From an uncultured Bacilli bacterium (lineage in GTDB: Bacteria > Bacillota_I > Bacilli_A > RF39 > UBA660): a stretch of DNA of 64,000 bases. The stretch is from NCBI GenBank assembly GCA_934086775.1, contig CAKOIJ010000001.1:18502-82501 (forward strand). Reading direction: 5' to 3'. Below, in pieces: positions 24,844 to 34,551 of the stretch; positions within the stretch are counted from its first letter, which is position 1; each line of letters starts with the position of its first letter. A model generated the notes under the pieces. That model was not told where the DNA came from, made no database searches, and saw only the letters and a program-made list of their open reading frames with translations. The position numbers were made by a program, and so were the translations under genes.

Positions 24844-27441
24844 TTATTTAGCATCGTACCAGTTATCTCCTACTTCTATTTCTACTTTTAATGGTACTAA
24901 TATTTTATATGTATTTTCCATAATTTGTTTAACTAAAGTTTTCATTTCTTCTAATTCACTAAATGGTACACTAAACACGAGTTCATCATGAACTTGTACT
25001 AACATCTTACTATTTAAATTCCTCTTAGTAATTTCTTTATCTATTTCTATCATTGCTTTCTTTATAATATCAGCACCTGTTCCTTGAATACCAGTATTTA
25101 AGGCAATTCTTTCTCCACTTTTTCTAATAATATAATTAGTATTAGAAAGTTCTTCTATTACTCTTTTTCTTCCAAATAAAGTTTTAACATATCCTTTGTC
25201 TTTGGCATCCTTAATTATATAATCCATATATTCTTTTACTTTAGGATACATTGCTAGATACTTACTAATTAATTCTTTTGCTTCACTTGCTTTAACACTT
25301 AAGTTTTCTGATAATCCATACCCACTTATACCATAAACAATACCAAATATAACAGCTTTAGCATTTCTTCTTTGTTCCTTTGTAACCTCACTAATATCTA
25401 CTCCATAAATATCACTTGCAACCTTGGTATGTATATCTTCATGACTTAAAAAAGCGTTAATTAGATTTTCATCTTTACTTATATGTGCGAGTAATCTGAG
25501 TTCTATTTGAGAATAATCACTACTTAAAAGAACATTATTTTCTTCAGGAAAGAAGGCTTTTCTAATTCTTTTGCCTTCCTCACTTCTAATAGGAATATTC
25601 TGTAAATTAGGTTCTACAGAGGAAAGTCTACCAGTTCTAGCAACAGCCTGTTTAAATATAGTATGAATTTTGCCATCTTCCATTACAAACTTTTTTAAAC
25701 TTTCCATATAAGTATTTATTAATTTAGATAAATTTCTATATTCAAGTATTAACTCAATAATAGGATTTAAATCATAATATTTCATTAATGTATCATGATC
25801 AGTTTTATAGTTTTCGTCTGTTTTTTTCTTTTTATAAGGAAGTCCTAACTTCTCAAATAAAATATATCCAGTTTGTTTAGAACTTAATATATTAAATTCT
25901 TCCCCAGCAATATTATATATTTCACTAACTACTTCATTAATTCTTTTTTCTAAATTCTCTTTAATTTTATCTAATTCATTAGTATTAACTCTAAAACCAT
26001 TTAATTCCATTTTAGCAAGAACATATGAAAGTGGTACTTCTATATCATTAAATAAATCTAACATACTTTCATTTTTTAACTCATTTAAATATCTATCTTT
26101 AGTATTATGGATAAACTTTACTTTACTAACTAAATTATTAATATATATATTTTCATCTATAGTAACTGTTTCATCTTTCATATAAGTATCATAAAAGATA
26201 ATATTATAATTATTAGCGTTTGCTAAATATGCAATGTCATCTTTAACATTATTATTAAGTAAATATCCAGCAAGTAAAGTATCAAATTTAAGATTATTTA
26301 ATCTAATACCATACCTATTTAAAAAGCATATGCTTTTTTTAATATCATATGTATTTACTGCATACGAAAAAATATCTTTATTTAAAATAACTGCATTCTC
26401 ATCTAAATAATAATAATTTTCTCCATCATATATAATTAAACCAATAAATTTAGCAAGATGATAATTTTCCTTAGAAAGTTCTAAATAAAAACTAAATTCT
26501 TTATTAATATTTAATTTATCACTTACTTTGATAACTTCATGTTTTTCTTCAAATAAGTTAGGCTCTCTATGGTTATCTTCCATCTCAAGTTTCTTGATCA
26601 TACTATAAAATTCAAGCTCTTTATATATGTTCTTTAATTCTTCTTTTTTACATCCAATATATTTAATATCTTCAAAAGTCACATTTAGAGGAACATCTTT
26701 ATAAATTGTAGCAATTTCTTTACTAAAGAAAGCATCATCTTTTCCTTCAATTAATTTATCTTTTACTTTACCCTTGACCTTATCAATATTGTCATATAGA
26801 TTATCAATAGTCTTAAATTCGTGAAGTAAATTAAGTGCAGTTTTCTCCCCAATTCCTTTAACACCTGGTATATTATCTGATGGATCTCCCATTAAAGCTT
26901 TTAAATCTATCATTCTAATTGGTTCAAGCCCATAAGTATCAAAAAATACTTTCTCATCCATTAGAATATAGTCTTTTTGTTTTAATAGTTTGACATTTAC
27001 ATCACTACTTATTAATTGTAGTAAATCTTTGTCACTACTTATGATAGTAGCATCATATTCTTTATCGATATCAGCCATTTTAGCAAATGTACCAATTATA
27101 TCATCGGCTTCATAATTATCACAATTAACCCATTTAACACCCATAGCATCCAACACTTCATATGCTTTAGGAAATTGTAATAATAAATCTTTTGGTGTTT
27201 CAATTCTACCTGCTTTATAGTTTTCATACTTTTCATGTCTAAAATTTTTCCCTTTATCAAATGCAACAACTATATACTCTGGTTTTTCTTCATTAATTAT
27301 TTTATTCATCATATTAGTAAAGCCAAATAAAGCATTAGTAGGAAAACCTTTAGTATTTCTCATTAAACTTCCAGAATAAGCAGTTGCATAATAACTTCTA
27401 AACAATAAGTTGTTTCCATCTATTAATATTGCACGTTTCAT
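24844..27441 (-). CDS. polA: DNA polymerase I
   Basis: This 865-residue enzyme acts in primer removal and repair synthesis. The N-terminal 5'-3' exonuclease is intact (LIDGNNLLFRSYYA, EADDIIGTFA, GDPSDNIPGVKGIGEKTA). The middle 3'-5' exonuclease-like domain lacks the DxE catalytic residues (SFYLELSKENYH at the expected site), as in Bacillus enzymes. The polymerase domain has SSDYSQIELRLLAH, RRNAKAVIFGIVYG, and QVHDELVFSVP. It is monocistronic, with its own promoter. Confidence 0.97.
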   Translation of the reverse strand: MKRAILIDGNNLLFRSYYATAYSGSLMRNTKGFPTNALFGFTNMMNKIINEEKPEYIVVAFDKGKNFRHEKYENYKAGRIETPKDLLLQFPKAYEVLDAMGVKWVNCDNYEADDIIGTFAKMADIDKEYDATIISSDKDLLQLISSDVNVKLLKQKDYILMDEKVFFDTYGLEPIRMIDLKALMGDPSDNIPGVKGIGEKTALNLLHEFKTIDNLYDNIDKVKGKVKDKLIEGKDDAFFSKEIATIYKDVPLNVTFEDIKYIGCKKEELKNIYKELEFYSMIKKLEMEDNHREPNLFEEKHEVIKVSDKLNINKEFSFYLELSKENYHLAKFIGLIIYDGENYYYLDENAVILNKDIFSYAVNTYDIKKSICFLNRYGIRLNNLKFDTLLAGYLLNNNVKDDIAYLANANNYNIIFYDTYMKDETVTIDENIYINNLVSKVKFIHNTKDRYLNELKNESMLDLFNDIEVPLSYVLAKMELNGFRVNTNELDKIKENLEKRINEVVSEIYNIAGEEFNILSSKQTGYILFEKLGLPYKKKKTDENYKTDHDTLMKYYDLNPIIELILEYRNLSKLINTYMESLKKFVMEDGKIHTIFKQAVARTGRLSSVEPNLQNIPIRSEEGKRIRKAFFPEENNVLLSSDYSQIELRLLAHISKDENLINAFLSHEDIHTKVASDIYGVDISEVTKEQRRNAKAVIFGIVYGISGYGLSENLSVKASEAKELISKYLAMYPKVKEYMDYIIKDAKDKGYVKTLFGRKRVIEELSNTNYIIRKSGERIALNTGIQGTGADIIKKAMIEIDKEITKRNLNSKMLVQVHDELVFSVPFSELEEMKTLVKQIMENTYKILVPLKVEIEVGDNWYDAK

Positions 27442-27461
27442 TTACACCACATCCTACTTTA

Positions 27462-27490
27462 ATTATACAAAAAAGTAGTTGCTTTAGCAA
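27462..27490 (-). promoter_or_regulatory. SigA-type promoter of polA
   Basis: TTGCTA (27485-27490), a 17-base spacer and TATAAT (27462-27467). The -35 lies in the stem of a terminator hairpin. Confidence 0.7.
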
Positions 27491-27494
27491 CCAC
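27469..27494 (-). terminator. Intrinsic terminator upstream of polA
   Basis: Eight-bp stem (GTGGTTGC/GCAACTAC with one G-U), loop TAAA, six T. It overlaps the polA promoter. The other roughly 140 bases up to 27636 are AT-rich with nothing recognisable. Confidence 0.75.
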
Positions 27495-27635
27495 CTAATT
27501 GATCTCTAAATTATAATGCAAGTTAATATTAATTTTTAATATTTGAGTATACCATCTTTATAAAATCTTTTTCTTAATATTCAAATTTTATGACTTCTAC
27601 TGTTACTTTTTTCAAGGTTTTACTGTTATAATTCT

Positions 27636-27669
27636 TAAAAAAATAAGAACACTTTTAATGTTCTTATTT
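27636..27669 (-). terminator. Intrinsic terminator of the 1217-residue gene
   Basis: Ten-bp arms (AAATAAGAAC and complement), a 9-base loop and a T run; it overlaps the stop codon of the gene. Confidence 0.8.
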
Positions 27670-30600
27670 AGCAACAAATCTAAGTACTTTTTCATTAGAA
27701 GGCATATTTGATGAATAAATACTTGACATCATGCTTTTTTGAGAAAAAGCTACTTCTCTCTTTTTAATATCAATTTCTCCGTTAGTATGTTCTTCTATTA
27801 TATAGTAAACTGCATTCTTACTCATTGATATACTAGGTACTGTATATATTTGAGTTTCATTTACTTTATCAAATGTTTCAAAATGAGTATGTCCTTCAAA
27901 TATATAATCATAATCTGTAATTAATTTTCCTGATAATAAAGGATCTATTTTAGAACTTATAAAACCTTTTGATATAGGATTATCTAGTCCATATTTATTT
28001 AAAAATCTATCTAGATCTTCATTGTATTTAGGACTATTTGTATAAAGAAATTGTTTAAACCTTTCTTCCTCACTTTGTTCTTGATAAGTCCATGTACTAT
28101 GATCTCTATAGTCCCATCTAATATCGTTTAAAAAATGCACTAAAGATATTTTCTTATTACCAACATTTAATTCTAAAGAACTCTTTAGTTCTTTTAAATA
28201 TGGAATAAAATCTTTAATTTGCTCATAAGTCCAGTCTAAGTTTTCTTGTCTACACTTATCTAAATAGCTAAATGGCTCATATCCAAGAGTATAGTAGTAT
28301 TCACTATTACCACTTACACTTTTAACTTCGTATTCATTTAATAATTGAAGTACTTCTTTTGAATTTGGTCCAACTGTTATGTTATCCCCTAAACTATAAA
28401 TTTCATTAATACCATTTAATTTCATATCAACTAAAGAAGCAAGAGTTGGTTCTAAAAGTCCGTGAGGATCTGTAAGAATGCCGATTCTTCTACCAGTTAA
28501 ATTTTTATCTTTTTTATTAATCATAATAGAAAGTTTTTTTCGTAACTCTCTTAATTCACTAGTTTTAATAGTGGTACTTTCAATAATTTCTTTCTTAAAT
28601 ATTTCTTTTGGTTTTTCAATACATTTACTAGCTTCCTGAGTTATCACAAAAGATAAATTATACTTTCTAGTTATATCTAGTTCTTCTTCAGTAGGTTCTT
28701 TTCCTCCAACTAATATTAAAGCTTTTGGTATTAACCCTTCTCTATAAAATAAGGCTTCTGCATTGTTATCTTTAACTGCACTTGTGTCCATAATTCCTTT
28801 TTGATTTCTATGTATTATACCATTATTCATGTATGCATTTTTATTTAAATAACCATTAGTACCCATATTATCTAAACTACTACAAACAAAACTTCCATCT
28901 AAAATAGTGTCGTAAGCAAAAATATTTTTGTTATGACTATAATAATACTTTTGGCCCATATAGCTAACAGGACTCATAGAAATATAATTTTTACTTCCGG
29001 AACTATTACCATAAATTACTTCCTCAAGAGTTTCTCTACTACTTAACACATGAGCATATAAACAATAATTACTCTTACTAAAATCATATGTAGTAACACC
29101 ATACTTATTGGTTAATTCATTATTTATTAAAGATTTAGCATCAGAAATTTTAGTTAAGTTGTTTTGCGAGTCTAACTCATATATTCTTCTAATTTTTTCA
29201 TGGATAGAATTTGAATTATTAAAAATTTCTTTAATAATATTGTTTTCACTACTTAGTAGTTCTTTTAAAATATATTTTAAAACTTCTTCATCGTTTGAGA
29301 AATTAATTCTTATAGTAAGTAAACTAATAACTTCTTCTATTAAATCAATTAGTTCTTTATTATTACTATTCTTAATCTCTAATAATTTTAATTCATCGGT
29401 ATTGCCAATAGTTCTAAGAACTTCCATAAAGTTATCGTTGTCTACCATTAACTCTTTTAAAACAAAAGTAAGTTCTAAAATATTATTAGATTTATCTAGA
29501 ACATTTCTATAGTAATCAAAAGCACTTATCTTTGCTTTTCTAAGTGAATTTAAACTAGTAACATCTCCATAATATCTTAATTTATTATTTATTAATAAAT
29601 TAATACTATATCTATCTTCTAAAGTAAAACTGTCTATTTCTTTAAAAAGACTTTTATACTTAGTAAAATGATTAATACTTTCTATAAATATTCTAACTTT
29701 ATCAGCATCATTATATTCACTATAATAATTAGTTTTAATATAGTTATAAGTTTTAATAAAATCTTCTTTTTCATAATCAATAATATTTATTAATTTACTA
29801 AACCATTTAGTTTCTTTTTCAGATCCAAGTCCATACTGATAGATTAAATTAATATCAAAAATATCATTTAAATATACTTTAAATTTTTCATAATTATTTA
29901 ATACCAAATTTGTATCATTATTTAATATTAAATTATAAACAATCTCTTCATCTACTTCTTCCACATATAATAAATCTATAGCATATTTTACCATAAATGA
30001 AGTTCTTTTGTTAACTTTTACTTTTTCTACTACTTCAAGTAAATTTTCCTTACTAAGATTTTTAATCTTAGTATCAAATATATCTTTGTTTAAATCAATT
30101 ACCTTTTTAGCATTCCTTTTAGATAGTTTATTAAAGGGAATGTTTAAATTAGGGTTATAAGTAGTTAAATCTAAATTTTCTATAATACTTCTTAAATAAT
30201 TTTCTTTAACTTCTAAAATAAGACCTATATAATTTTTATCGTCATGAGCGTTAATAAAATTGATAGTCTTTTCATCTTGTAATTTGTTCCTAATAATTAA
30301 TTTTACAAATTCAGGTTCTTTTTTATAATAGTAATAATTAGTTAGAAAATCAATTAAACTAGTATTTTTATAAATATTTATAATATCTTTTTCTCTAACT
30401 TTTAAAACAATTTTTCTATATTCATGAGTATAATAACTGTATTTAAAAATACTATCTATATCATCTAGAGATAAATCTTTAATACTATTTAAAAGAGTTT
30501 CATAATTATTATTTCTTATTAAATTAAATATATAATCATCATTACTTTGATGTAAAACATAATTTATATCCTTTTTTTCTAATTCTTTAACTACTTCTTT

Positions 30601-31317
30601 AATAAAATCTAGAGCATATCTATTTAAATCATTTTTAATAAATAAATCAATAGACTCATAGTTTTTAAGATAATCAATAATATTCTTTTTTGTTAAATAT
30701 TTACTAATATCTTTTTCTTTAATATTTAAATACTTTAAATGATCTAAATATAGTTCATAAGATGAGTTAATAATCCAAAGATCAAAGAGACTAGTTTTTC
30801 CGTAATATTTAATTGCTTTTATATAAAGATCACTATAATTATCTTTAATATATTTACTGTATTCTTTATTGATTTCATTTTTATATATTCTATCAAAATA
30901 AAATTTAACTGTATCTAATCTTATAAATTTTTTAGTATAATCATCAAATAAACTTTTAGGGCACAAATTTATAAGTTCATAATTTCTTGACATTGCTTTA
31001 CTTGATAATTCTAATTTTACTTCATTACTAATATTATCTAAATTAACAAGTTTTTCATATATATTATCATTAATAAAGTGAAAATTCTTGACTAAAAAGA
31101 GTTTTACATTATTACCTAGGTTATTAGAAGAAATAATTTCTATAAACTTTTCATCAGTAAACCTTAAATATTGTTTTACATTTTCATATTTTTTTTCTTC
31201 TCTTTTAGATAATATTTTAATAATAATATCAGTTTCTCTATTATCTAAAAGTAATTCAATCAATTCACTATTACCTTTTTTATTTAATTCTATATGTTTT
31301 TTTACACTTTCAAACAT
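27664..31317 (-). CDS. Giant helical-repeat protein with C-terminal metallophosphoesterase domain
   Basis: This protein has 1217 residues. Residues about 1-720 are Asn/Lys/Ile-rich and almost entirely helical, with repeated short Leu/Ile patterns suggesting a solenoid. A middle globular part (about 740-930) has YAHVLSSRETLEEVIYG, ISMSPVSYMGQKYYY and AEALFYREGLIPKALILVGG; I do not recognise it. The C-terminus (about 945-1200) is a calcineurin-like phosphoesterase: IGILTDPHGLLEPTL (DxH), SLGDNITVGP (GDN), VSGNSEYYY (GNxE) and IFEGHTHFETF (GHTH). No signal peptide or membrane helix is seen, so it is probably cytosolic. Substrate and role are unknown. It is single-gene, with its own promoter and terminator. 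Confidence 0.7.
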   Translation of the reverse strand: MFESVKKHIELNKKGNSELIELLLDNRETDIIIKILSKREEKKYENVKQYLRFTDEKFIEIISSNNLGNNVKLFLVKNFHFINDNIYEKLVNLDNISNEVKLELSSKAMSRNYELINLCPKSLFDDYTKKFIRLDTVKFYFDRIYKNEINKEYSKYIKDNYSDLYIKAIKYYGKTSLFDLWIINSSYELYLDHLKYLNIKEKDISKYLTKKNIIDYLKNYESIDLFIKNDLNRYALDFIKEVVKELEKKDINYVLHQSNDDYIFNLIRNNNYETLLNSIKDLSLDDIDSIFKYSYYTHEYRKIVLKVREKDIINIYKNTSLIDFLTNYYYYKKEPEFVKLIIRNKLQDEKTINFINAHDDKNYIGLILEVKENYLRSIIENLDLTTYNPNLNIPFNKLSKRNAKKVIDLNKDIFDTKIKNLSKENLLEVVEKVKVNKRTSFMVKYAIDLLYVEEVDEEIVYNLILNNDTNLVLNNYEKFKVYLNDIFDINLIYQYGLGSEKETKWFSKLINIIDYEKEDFIKTYNYIKTNYYSEYNDADKVRIFIESINHFTKYKSLFKEIDSFTLEDRYSINLLINNKLRYYGDVTSLNSLRKAKISAFDYYRNVLDKSNNILELTFVLKELMVDNDNFMEVLRTIGNTDELKLLEIKNSNNKELIDLIEEVISLLTIRINFSNDEEVLKYILKELLSSENNIIKEIFNNSNSIHEKIRRIYELDSQNNLTKISDAKSLINNELTNKYGVTTYDFSKSNYCLYAHVLSSRETLEEVIYGNSSGSKNYISMSPVSYMGQKYYYSHNKNIFAYDTILDGSFVCSSLDNMGTNGYLNKNAYMNNGIIHRNQKGIMDTSAVKDNNAEALFYREGLIPKALILVGGKEPTEEELDITRKYNLSFVITQEASKCIEKPKEIFKKEIIESTTIKTSELRELRKKLSIMINKKDKNLTGRRIGILTDPHGLLEPTLASLVDMKLNGINEIYSLGDNITVGPNSKEVLQLLNEYEVKSVSGNSEYYYTLGYEPFSYLDKCRQENLDWTYEQIKDFIPYLKELKSSLELNVGNKKISLVHFLNDIRWDYRDHSTWTYQEQSEEERFKQFLYTNSPKYNEDLDRFLNKYGLDNPISKGFISSKIDPLLSGKLITDYDYIFEGHTHFETFDKVNETQIYTVPSISMSKNAVYYIIEEHTNGEIDIKKREVAFSQKSMMSSIYSSNMPSNEKVLRFVAK

Positions 31318-31342
31318 AATTAACCCCCATTAACTAATTATA

Positions 31343-31371
31343 ATTATACCATATAAAGTACATTTAATCAA
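31343..31371 (-). promoter_or_regulatory. SigA-type promoter of the 1217-residue gene
   Basis: TTGATT (31366-31371), a 17-base spacer and TATAAT (31343-31348); a GGGGG ribosome binding site follows. Confidence 0.75.
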
Positions 31372-31372
31372 T

Positions 31373-31394
31373 AAAAAAGTGCATTATTTAGCAC
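31373..31394 (-). terminator. Short intrinsic terminator after ftsW/rodA
   Basis: A 4-bp GC-rich stem (GTGC/GCAC, extendable by weak pairs) with an 8-base loop and six T. It overlaps the end of the gene. The short stem makes this a moderate call. Confidence 0.45.
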
Positions 31395-32553
31395 CCATGT
31401 TTTTAATTTCTTCTCTGGTTTTTGTGACTTTATTTTCCACTGCTACTCTCTCTACAATAAACATACATAGTATTAAATTAACTGTAAAAGAACCCCCATA
31501 ACTTAAGAATGGGACAGGAACACCAGTAAGTGGTATAACAGCAAGTATTCCTAAAAAGTTAACAATAATATGTAAGAACATATAAATACCTACTCCGTAA
31601 CATATTATTGAATTTCTTAAATTTACACTTTGCTTAGCTATTTTGAATATTCTATAAAGTATAAACATATAACCAAGTATAAAGAATATACTAAAAATTA
31701 AACCTAGTTCTTCTACCATTATTGGGAATATAAAATCTGTATGAGCTTCAGGTAAATATAAATACTTTTGACTCGAATTACCTAAGCCTTTTCCAAAAAG
31801 ACCACCATTATTTATTGCAATAAATCCATTACAAACTTGGTAACCTGTATCTTCTGTATATCTTGTACATGGATTTTTATAGGTAAGTCGTCCCTTTTGC
31901 ATTTCATTTAAAAGATCACTTCCAGTTATAATAAATATAATTAGTAAAAAAGAAGCAACAATTCCTGCAATTTTTAAACCAGATGCTAATTTATTATTTC
32001 TAAATGGAACTGCTAAAAATATCAGAAAAGAAAGCCCAGCAATTATTAGGGCAGTTCCTAAGTCAGGTTGCATTGCAACTAATAAAAACACTATAATAGC
32101 GTAAACTAGTGGTATACATATCTCATATTTTAAGTCTTTTTTATCAATTATTTTACCATAATAAATAGCCATAAAAAGAATAATAATTGTCTTAGCAAAT
32201 TCACTAGGTTGAATACTTGCAAAACCTAAATTTATCCATGAACGAGCACTGTTGACAAGATTTCCACCTATTAAAAGAAATACAAGAAGTCCTAGTACTC
32301 CAGTAGCGCCTATAAATAAAAAATTACTATATCTTTTGATAGGATATCTAAGTATGAAGAAAAAACCAATAAAATAACTAAAAAGTATAAATATAGTTTG
32401 TCTTTTGAAAAAGAAATACGGACTACTATCATACTTTAAAACAGCACTTACGCTTGAAGCTGAAAGTACCATAACTGCACCTATTACCGAATATAATATA
32501 CACATTAAAAGTAAAGGTTTATCAATTTTACTAAAAATACTAACTTTTTTCAT
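31384..32553 (-). CDS. FtsW/RodA/SpoVE family peptidoglycan polymerase
   Basis: This SEDS-family protein has about 389 residues and about ten membrane helices. SEDS proteins polymerise glycan strands from lipid II together with a class B penicillin-binding protein. Motifs: SARSWINLGFASIQPSEFAK, MQPDLGTALII, AHTDFIFPIMVEELG and VPFLSYGGSF. The frame is open 11 codons upstream, but AGAGGAT precedes the ATG at 32553. FtsW, RodA and SpoVE cannot be told apart here; no partner PBP gene is adjacent. Confidence 0.9.
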   Translation of the reverse strand: MKKVSIFSKIDKPLLLMCILYSVIGAVMVLSASSVSAVLKYDSSPYFFFKRQTIFILFSYFIGFFFILRYPIKRYSNFLFIGATGVLGLLVFLLIGGNLVNSARSWINLGFASIQPSEFAKTIIILFMAIYYGKIIDKKDLKYEICIPLVYAIIVFLLVAMQPDLGTALIIAGLSFLIFLAVPFRNNKLASGLKIAGIVASFLLIIFIITGSDLLNEMQKGRLTYKNPCTRYTEDTGYQVCNGFIAINNGGLFGKGLGNSSQKYLYLPEAHTDFIFPIMVEELGLIFSIFFILGYMFILYRIFKIAKQSVNLRNSIICYGVGIYMFLHIIVNFLGILAVIPLTGVPVPFLSYGGSFTVNLILCMFIVERVAVENKVTKTREEIKNMGAK

Positions 32554-32689
32554 ATATCCTCTAGAAATATAATACCATAAAAACAAATAAATTTAAATTC
32601 TTTTTTTAATTTTATTTAAAAAAGAACACAGTCGTGTCAATTTTAATTATATTACATAAATTATTATAGATGAAAGAAGGAGGGTTTAT

Positions 32690-32863
32690 ATGTATTATTA
32701 TGGTTATGGTTTAAATTATGGAAATAATTATAGTGGTTGCTGCCCTACATATGGAGGATATAACTATGGCAATAATTATGGATACGGTGCAGCTATTATA
32801 TTAGTATTATTTATATTATTAGTAGTGGTTTTTGGAGCAGGCTTCTTAAACTACAATAATTAA
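32690..32863 (+). CDS. YjcZ/SscA-like small Tyr/Gly-rich membrane protein
   Basis: This 57-residue protein has an excellent ribosome binding site (AAGGAGGG, 6 bases before the ATG). The first half is Tyr/Gly/Asn-rich ([14 protein letters not shown]) with a Cys-Cys pair. The second half is one hydrophobic helix ([19 protein letters not shown]). This matches the YjcZ/SscA family of spore-assembly mini-proteins (Gly/Tyr head plus the helix ALIVVLFILLIIVG in Bacillus). It stands alone on the plus strand between ftsW and folA. Function by family resemblance: spore assembly. Confidence 0.7.
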   Translation: MYYYGYGLNYGNNYSGCCPTYGGYNYGNNYGYGAAIILVLFILLVVVFGAGFLNYNN

Positions 32864-32889
32864 AAAAGGAAAATTAATTTCCTTTTTTT
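32863..32889. terminator. Bidirectional terminator between the YjcZ-like gene and folA
   Basis: Eleven-bp stem (AAAAAAGGAAA and complement) with A and T runs on either side, shared by the convergent genes. Confidence 0.75.
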
Positions 32890-33350
32890 GTGTAACAAAT
32901 TCTTTTATAAGAATAGTTTTCATCATTATACTTTCCCATTAACAAAGTATTCCATTCATCTTTATTAAACTTTGGAAAGAAAGCATCAGCTTCTTTAGCA
33001 CTGTCTATATGTGTTAAATACATAGTACTAGCATATTTTATTAATTCTTTGTATATTTGTTCTCCTCCAATTACAAATACATTATCTTTAATATCACTAT
33101 TTAAGAACTCTTCTATACTTCTAAATATTCTAACATTATCTATATTACTCATAGAAGTACTTATAACTAAATGCTTTCTATTTGGTAGAAGTCCATTTAA
33201 ACTATAAAAAGTGTTTTTACCCATTACAATATAATTATTAGAAGTAATTTCCTTAAAGAAGTTTAAATCTTCTTTAATTCTATATAATAACTTGTTATTT
33301 TTCCCAAGAGCATAATTATTATCTATACATGCGATTAATATTAAATTCAT
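32874..33350 (-). CDS. folA: Dihydrofolate reductase
   Basis: This 158-residue enzyme reduces dihydrofolate to tetrahydrofolate with NADPH, recycling the folate oxidised by thymidylate synthase. Motifs: LIACIDNNYALGKNNKLLYRI, EDLNFFKEIT with the substrate-binding acidic residue, IVMGKNTFYSL, and FVIGGEQIYKELI. It starts directly after thyA (no gap), so the two thymidylate-cycle genes are co-transcribed. Confidence 0.95.
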   Translation of the reverse strand: MNLILIACIDNNYALGKNNKLLYRIKEDLNFFKEITSNNYIVMGKNTFYSLNGLLPNRKHLVISTSMSNIDNVRIFRSIEEFLNSDIKDNVFVIGGEQIYKELIKYASTMYLTHIDSAKEADAFFPKFNKDEWNTLLMGKYNDENYSYKRICYTKKGN

Positions 33351-34433
33351 TTATTCACTTACAGGAATACTTAATCTTCCTAAATCTTTGTAATTAAGTA
33401 CCTTAATATCCTTACATTCTTCATCATTATTAAATTTATAAAAATCATTTACATCATTATTTAAATAAAGTTCTGGTTTAGGTGGATTTAATATATATTC
33501 TATTACATTCTTTTTAGTCATAACATCTCTAATAATAGAAGGTGTTATTCCTTTTTTAAGAAGACTTTTCTCTTCACTGCTTAAAGAATTATAAATTTTA
33601 TTATATTCTAAAGTATATCTTGCAAGTTGTCCTTCTAACCATTCAGAATTTTTATAACCTTCATAAATAGCAAGAGTTTTACCTCTTTCGATTTGTTCTT
33701 TAATTTGTTCAACTTGATTTACATATATATGAGCATCCTTTATACTCCAGCTTAATGAGCCAACTTTACAACCACTTACTCTTGCATACATATGCATTAA
33801 AGCTGCAAATTGAGTTACGTTAAATGGAAGCCCTAGTGGTACATCACAGCTCCTTTGATGAACATACATATTAAGTATACCATCAGTGATATCGACTTCA
33901 TGACTCCATACACATGGTTTTAAAACTCCTTTATCTAAATGATTATTGTACCATAAACTCATAACATTACTTCTATCTTCTTTATGATTTTTAATAATAT
34001 CAAGCACCCTGTCTACTCCCTTATATTTATTTACTATAAAGCCATATGCTTCACCAATAGTACCTTTATACTCTTTCCCGAAGTATTTATGTATTTCTTG
34101 AACTGAAGTATTTCCGTCCTTATCCTTTACCTTTTGTTTAGCATTCCAGTATCCATCTTCATCGATTTTCCATTCATCCCAAATAGATACTTTTCTGTCT
34201 TGCAACCAATTAACATCATTACTTCCTACTTGATATATCCATAAAAGCTCAAGAAAAGCTTGTCTACTAAATAATTTTTTAGTAGTTAAAATTGGAAACT
34301 CGTCACTAATATCAAGAACAAAATTATAACTAGGAATTTTTATTGTATTATTAATTGTTCTATTTTCCACTTCTTTACCCTCTTCTAATATCTTTTTACA
34401 AAGTTTTAAGTATTCTACATCCCACTTTAACAC
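33351..34433 (-). CDS. thyA: Thymidylate synthase (long form)
   Basis: This 360-residue enzyme makes dTMP from dUMP and methylene-tetrahydrofolate. The catalytic Cys is in LKPCVWSHEV, the phosphate-binding Arg in QRSCDVPLGLPFNVTQF, and DAHIYVNQ replaces the usual HIYxNH. The length exceeds the 264-residue E. coli form because of insertions (about 85-125 and 245-300), a known variant in Firmicutes. The start is GTG, preceded by GGAGG. It is coupled to folA. Confidence 0.95.
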   Translation of the reverse strand: MLKWDVEYLKLCKKILEEGKEVENRTINNTIKIPSYNFVLDISDEFPILTTKKLFSRQAFLELLWIYQVGSNDVNWLQDRKVSIWDEWKIDEDGYWNAKQKVKDKDGNTSVQEIHKYFGKEYKGTIGEAYGFIVNKYKGVDRVLDIIKNHKEDRSNVMSLWYNNHLDKGVLKPCVWSHEVDITDGILNMYVHQRSCDVPLGLPFNVTQFAALMHMYARVSGCKVGSLSWSIKDAHIYVNQVEQIKEQIERGKTLAIYEGYKNSEWLEGQLARYTLEYNKIYNSLSSEEKSLLKKGITPSIIRDVMTKKNVIEYILNPPKPELYLNNDVNDFYKFNNDEECKDIKVLNYKDLGRLSIPVSE

Positions 34434-34452
34434 TTTTATTACCTCCTATTTA

Positions 34453-34481
34453 AGAATAGCACCTAATTTTAATAAAATCAA
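34453..34481 (-). promoter_or_regulatory. SigA-type promoter of thyA-folA
   Basis: TTGATT (34476-34481), a 17-base spacer and TATTCT (34453-34458). Confidence 0.65.
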
Positions 34482-34497
34482 TCTTAATTTGTAAATA

Positions 34498-34526
34498 TTG
34501 ATTTTTAGTGTTTTTTTTGGTACAAT
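34498..34526 (+). promoter_or_regulatory. SigA-type promoter of def
   Basis: TTGATT (34498-34503), a 17-base spacer and TACAAT (34521-34526), divergent from the thyA promoter. Confidence 0.7.
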
Positions 34527-34551
34527 ACATTATGAAAAAAAGAGGTGTATT

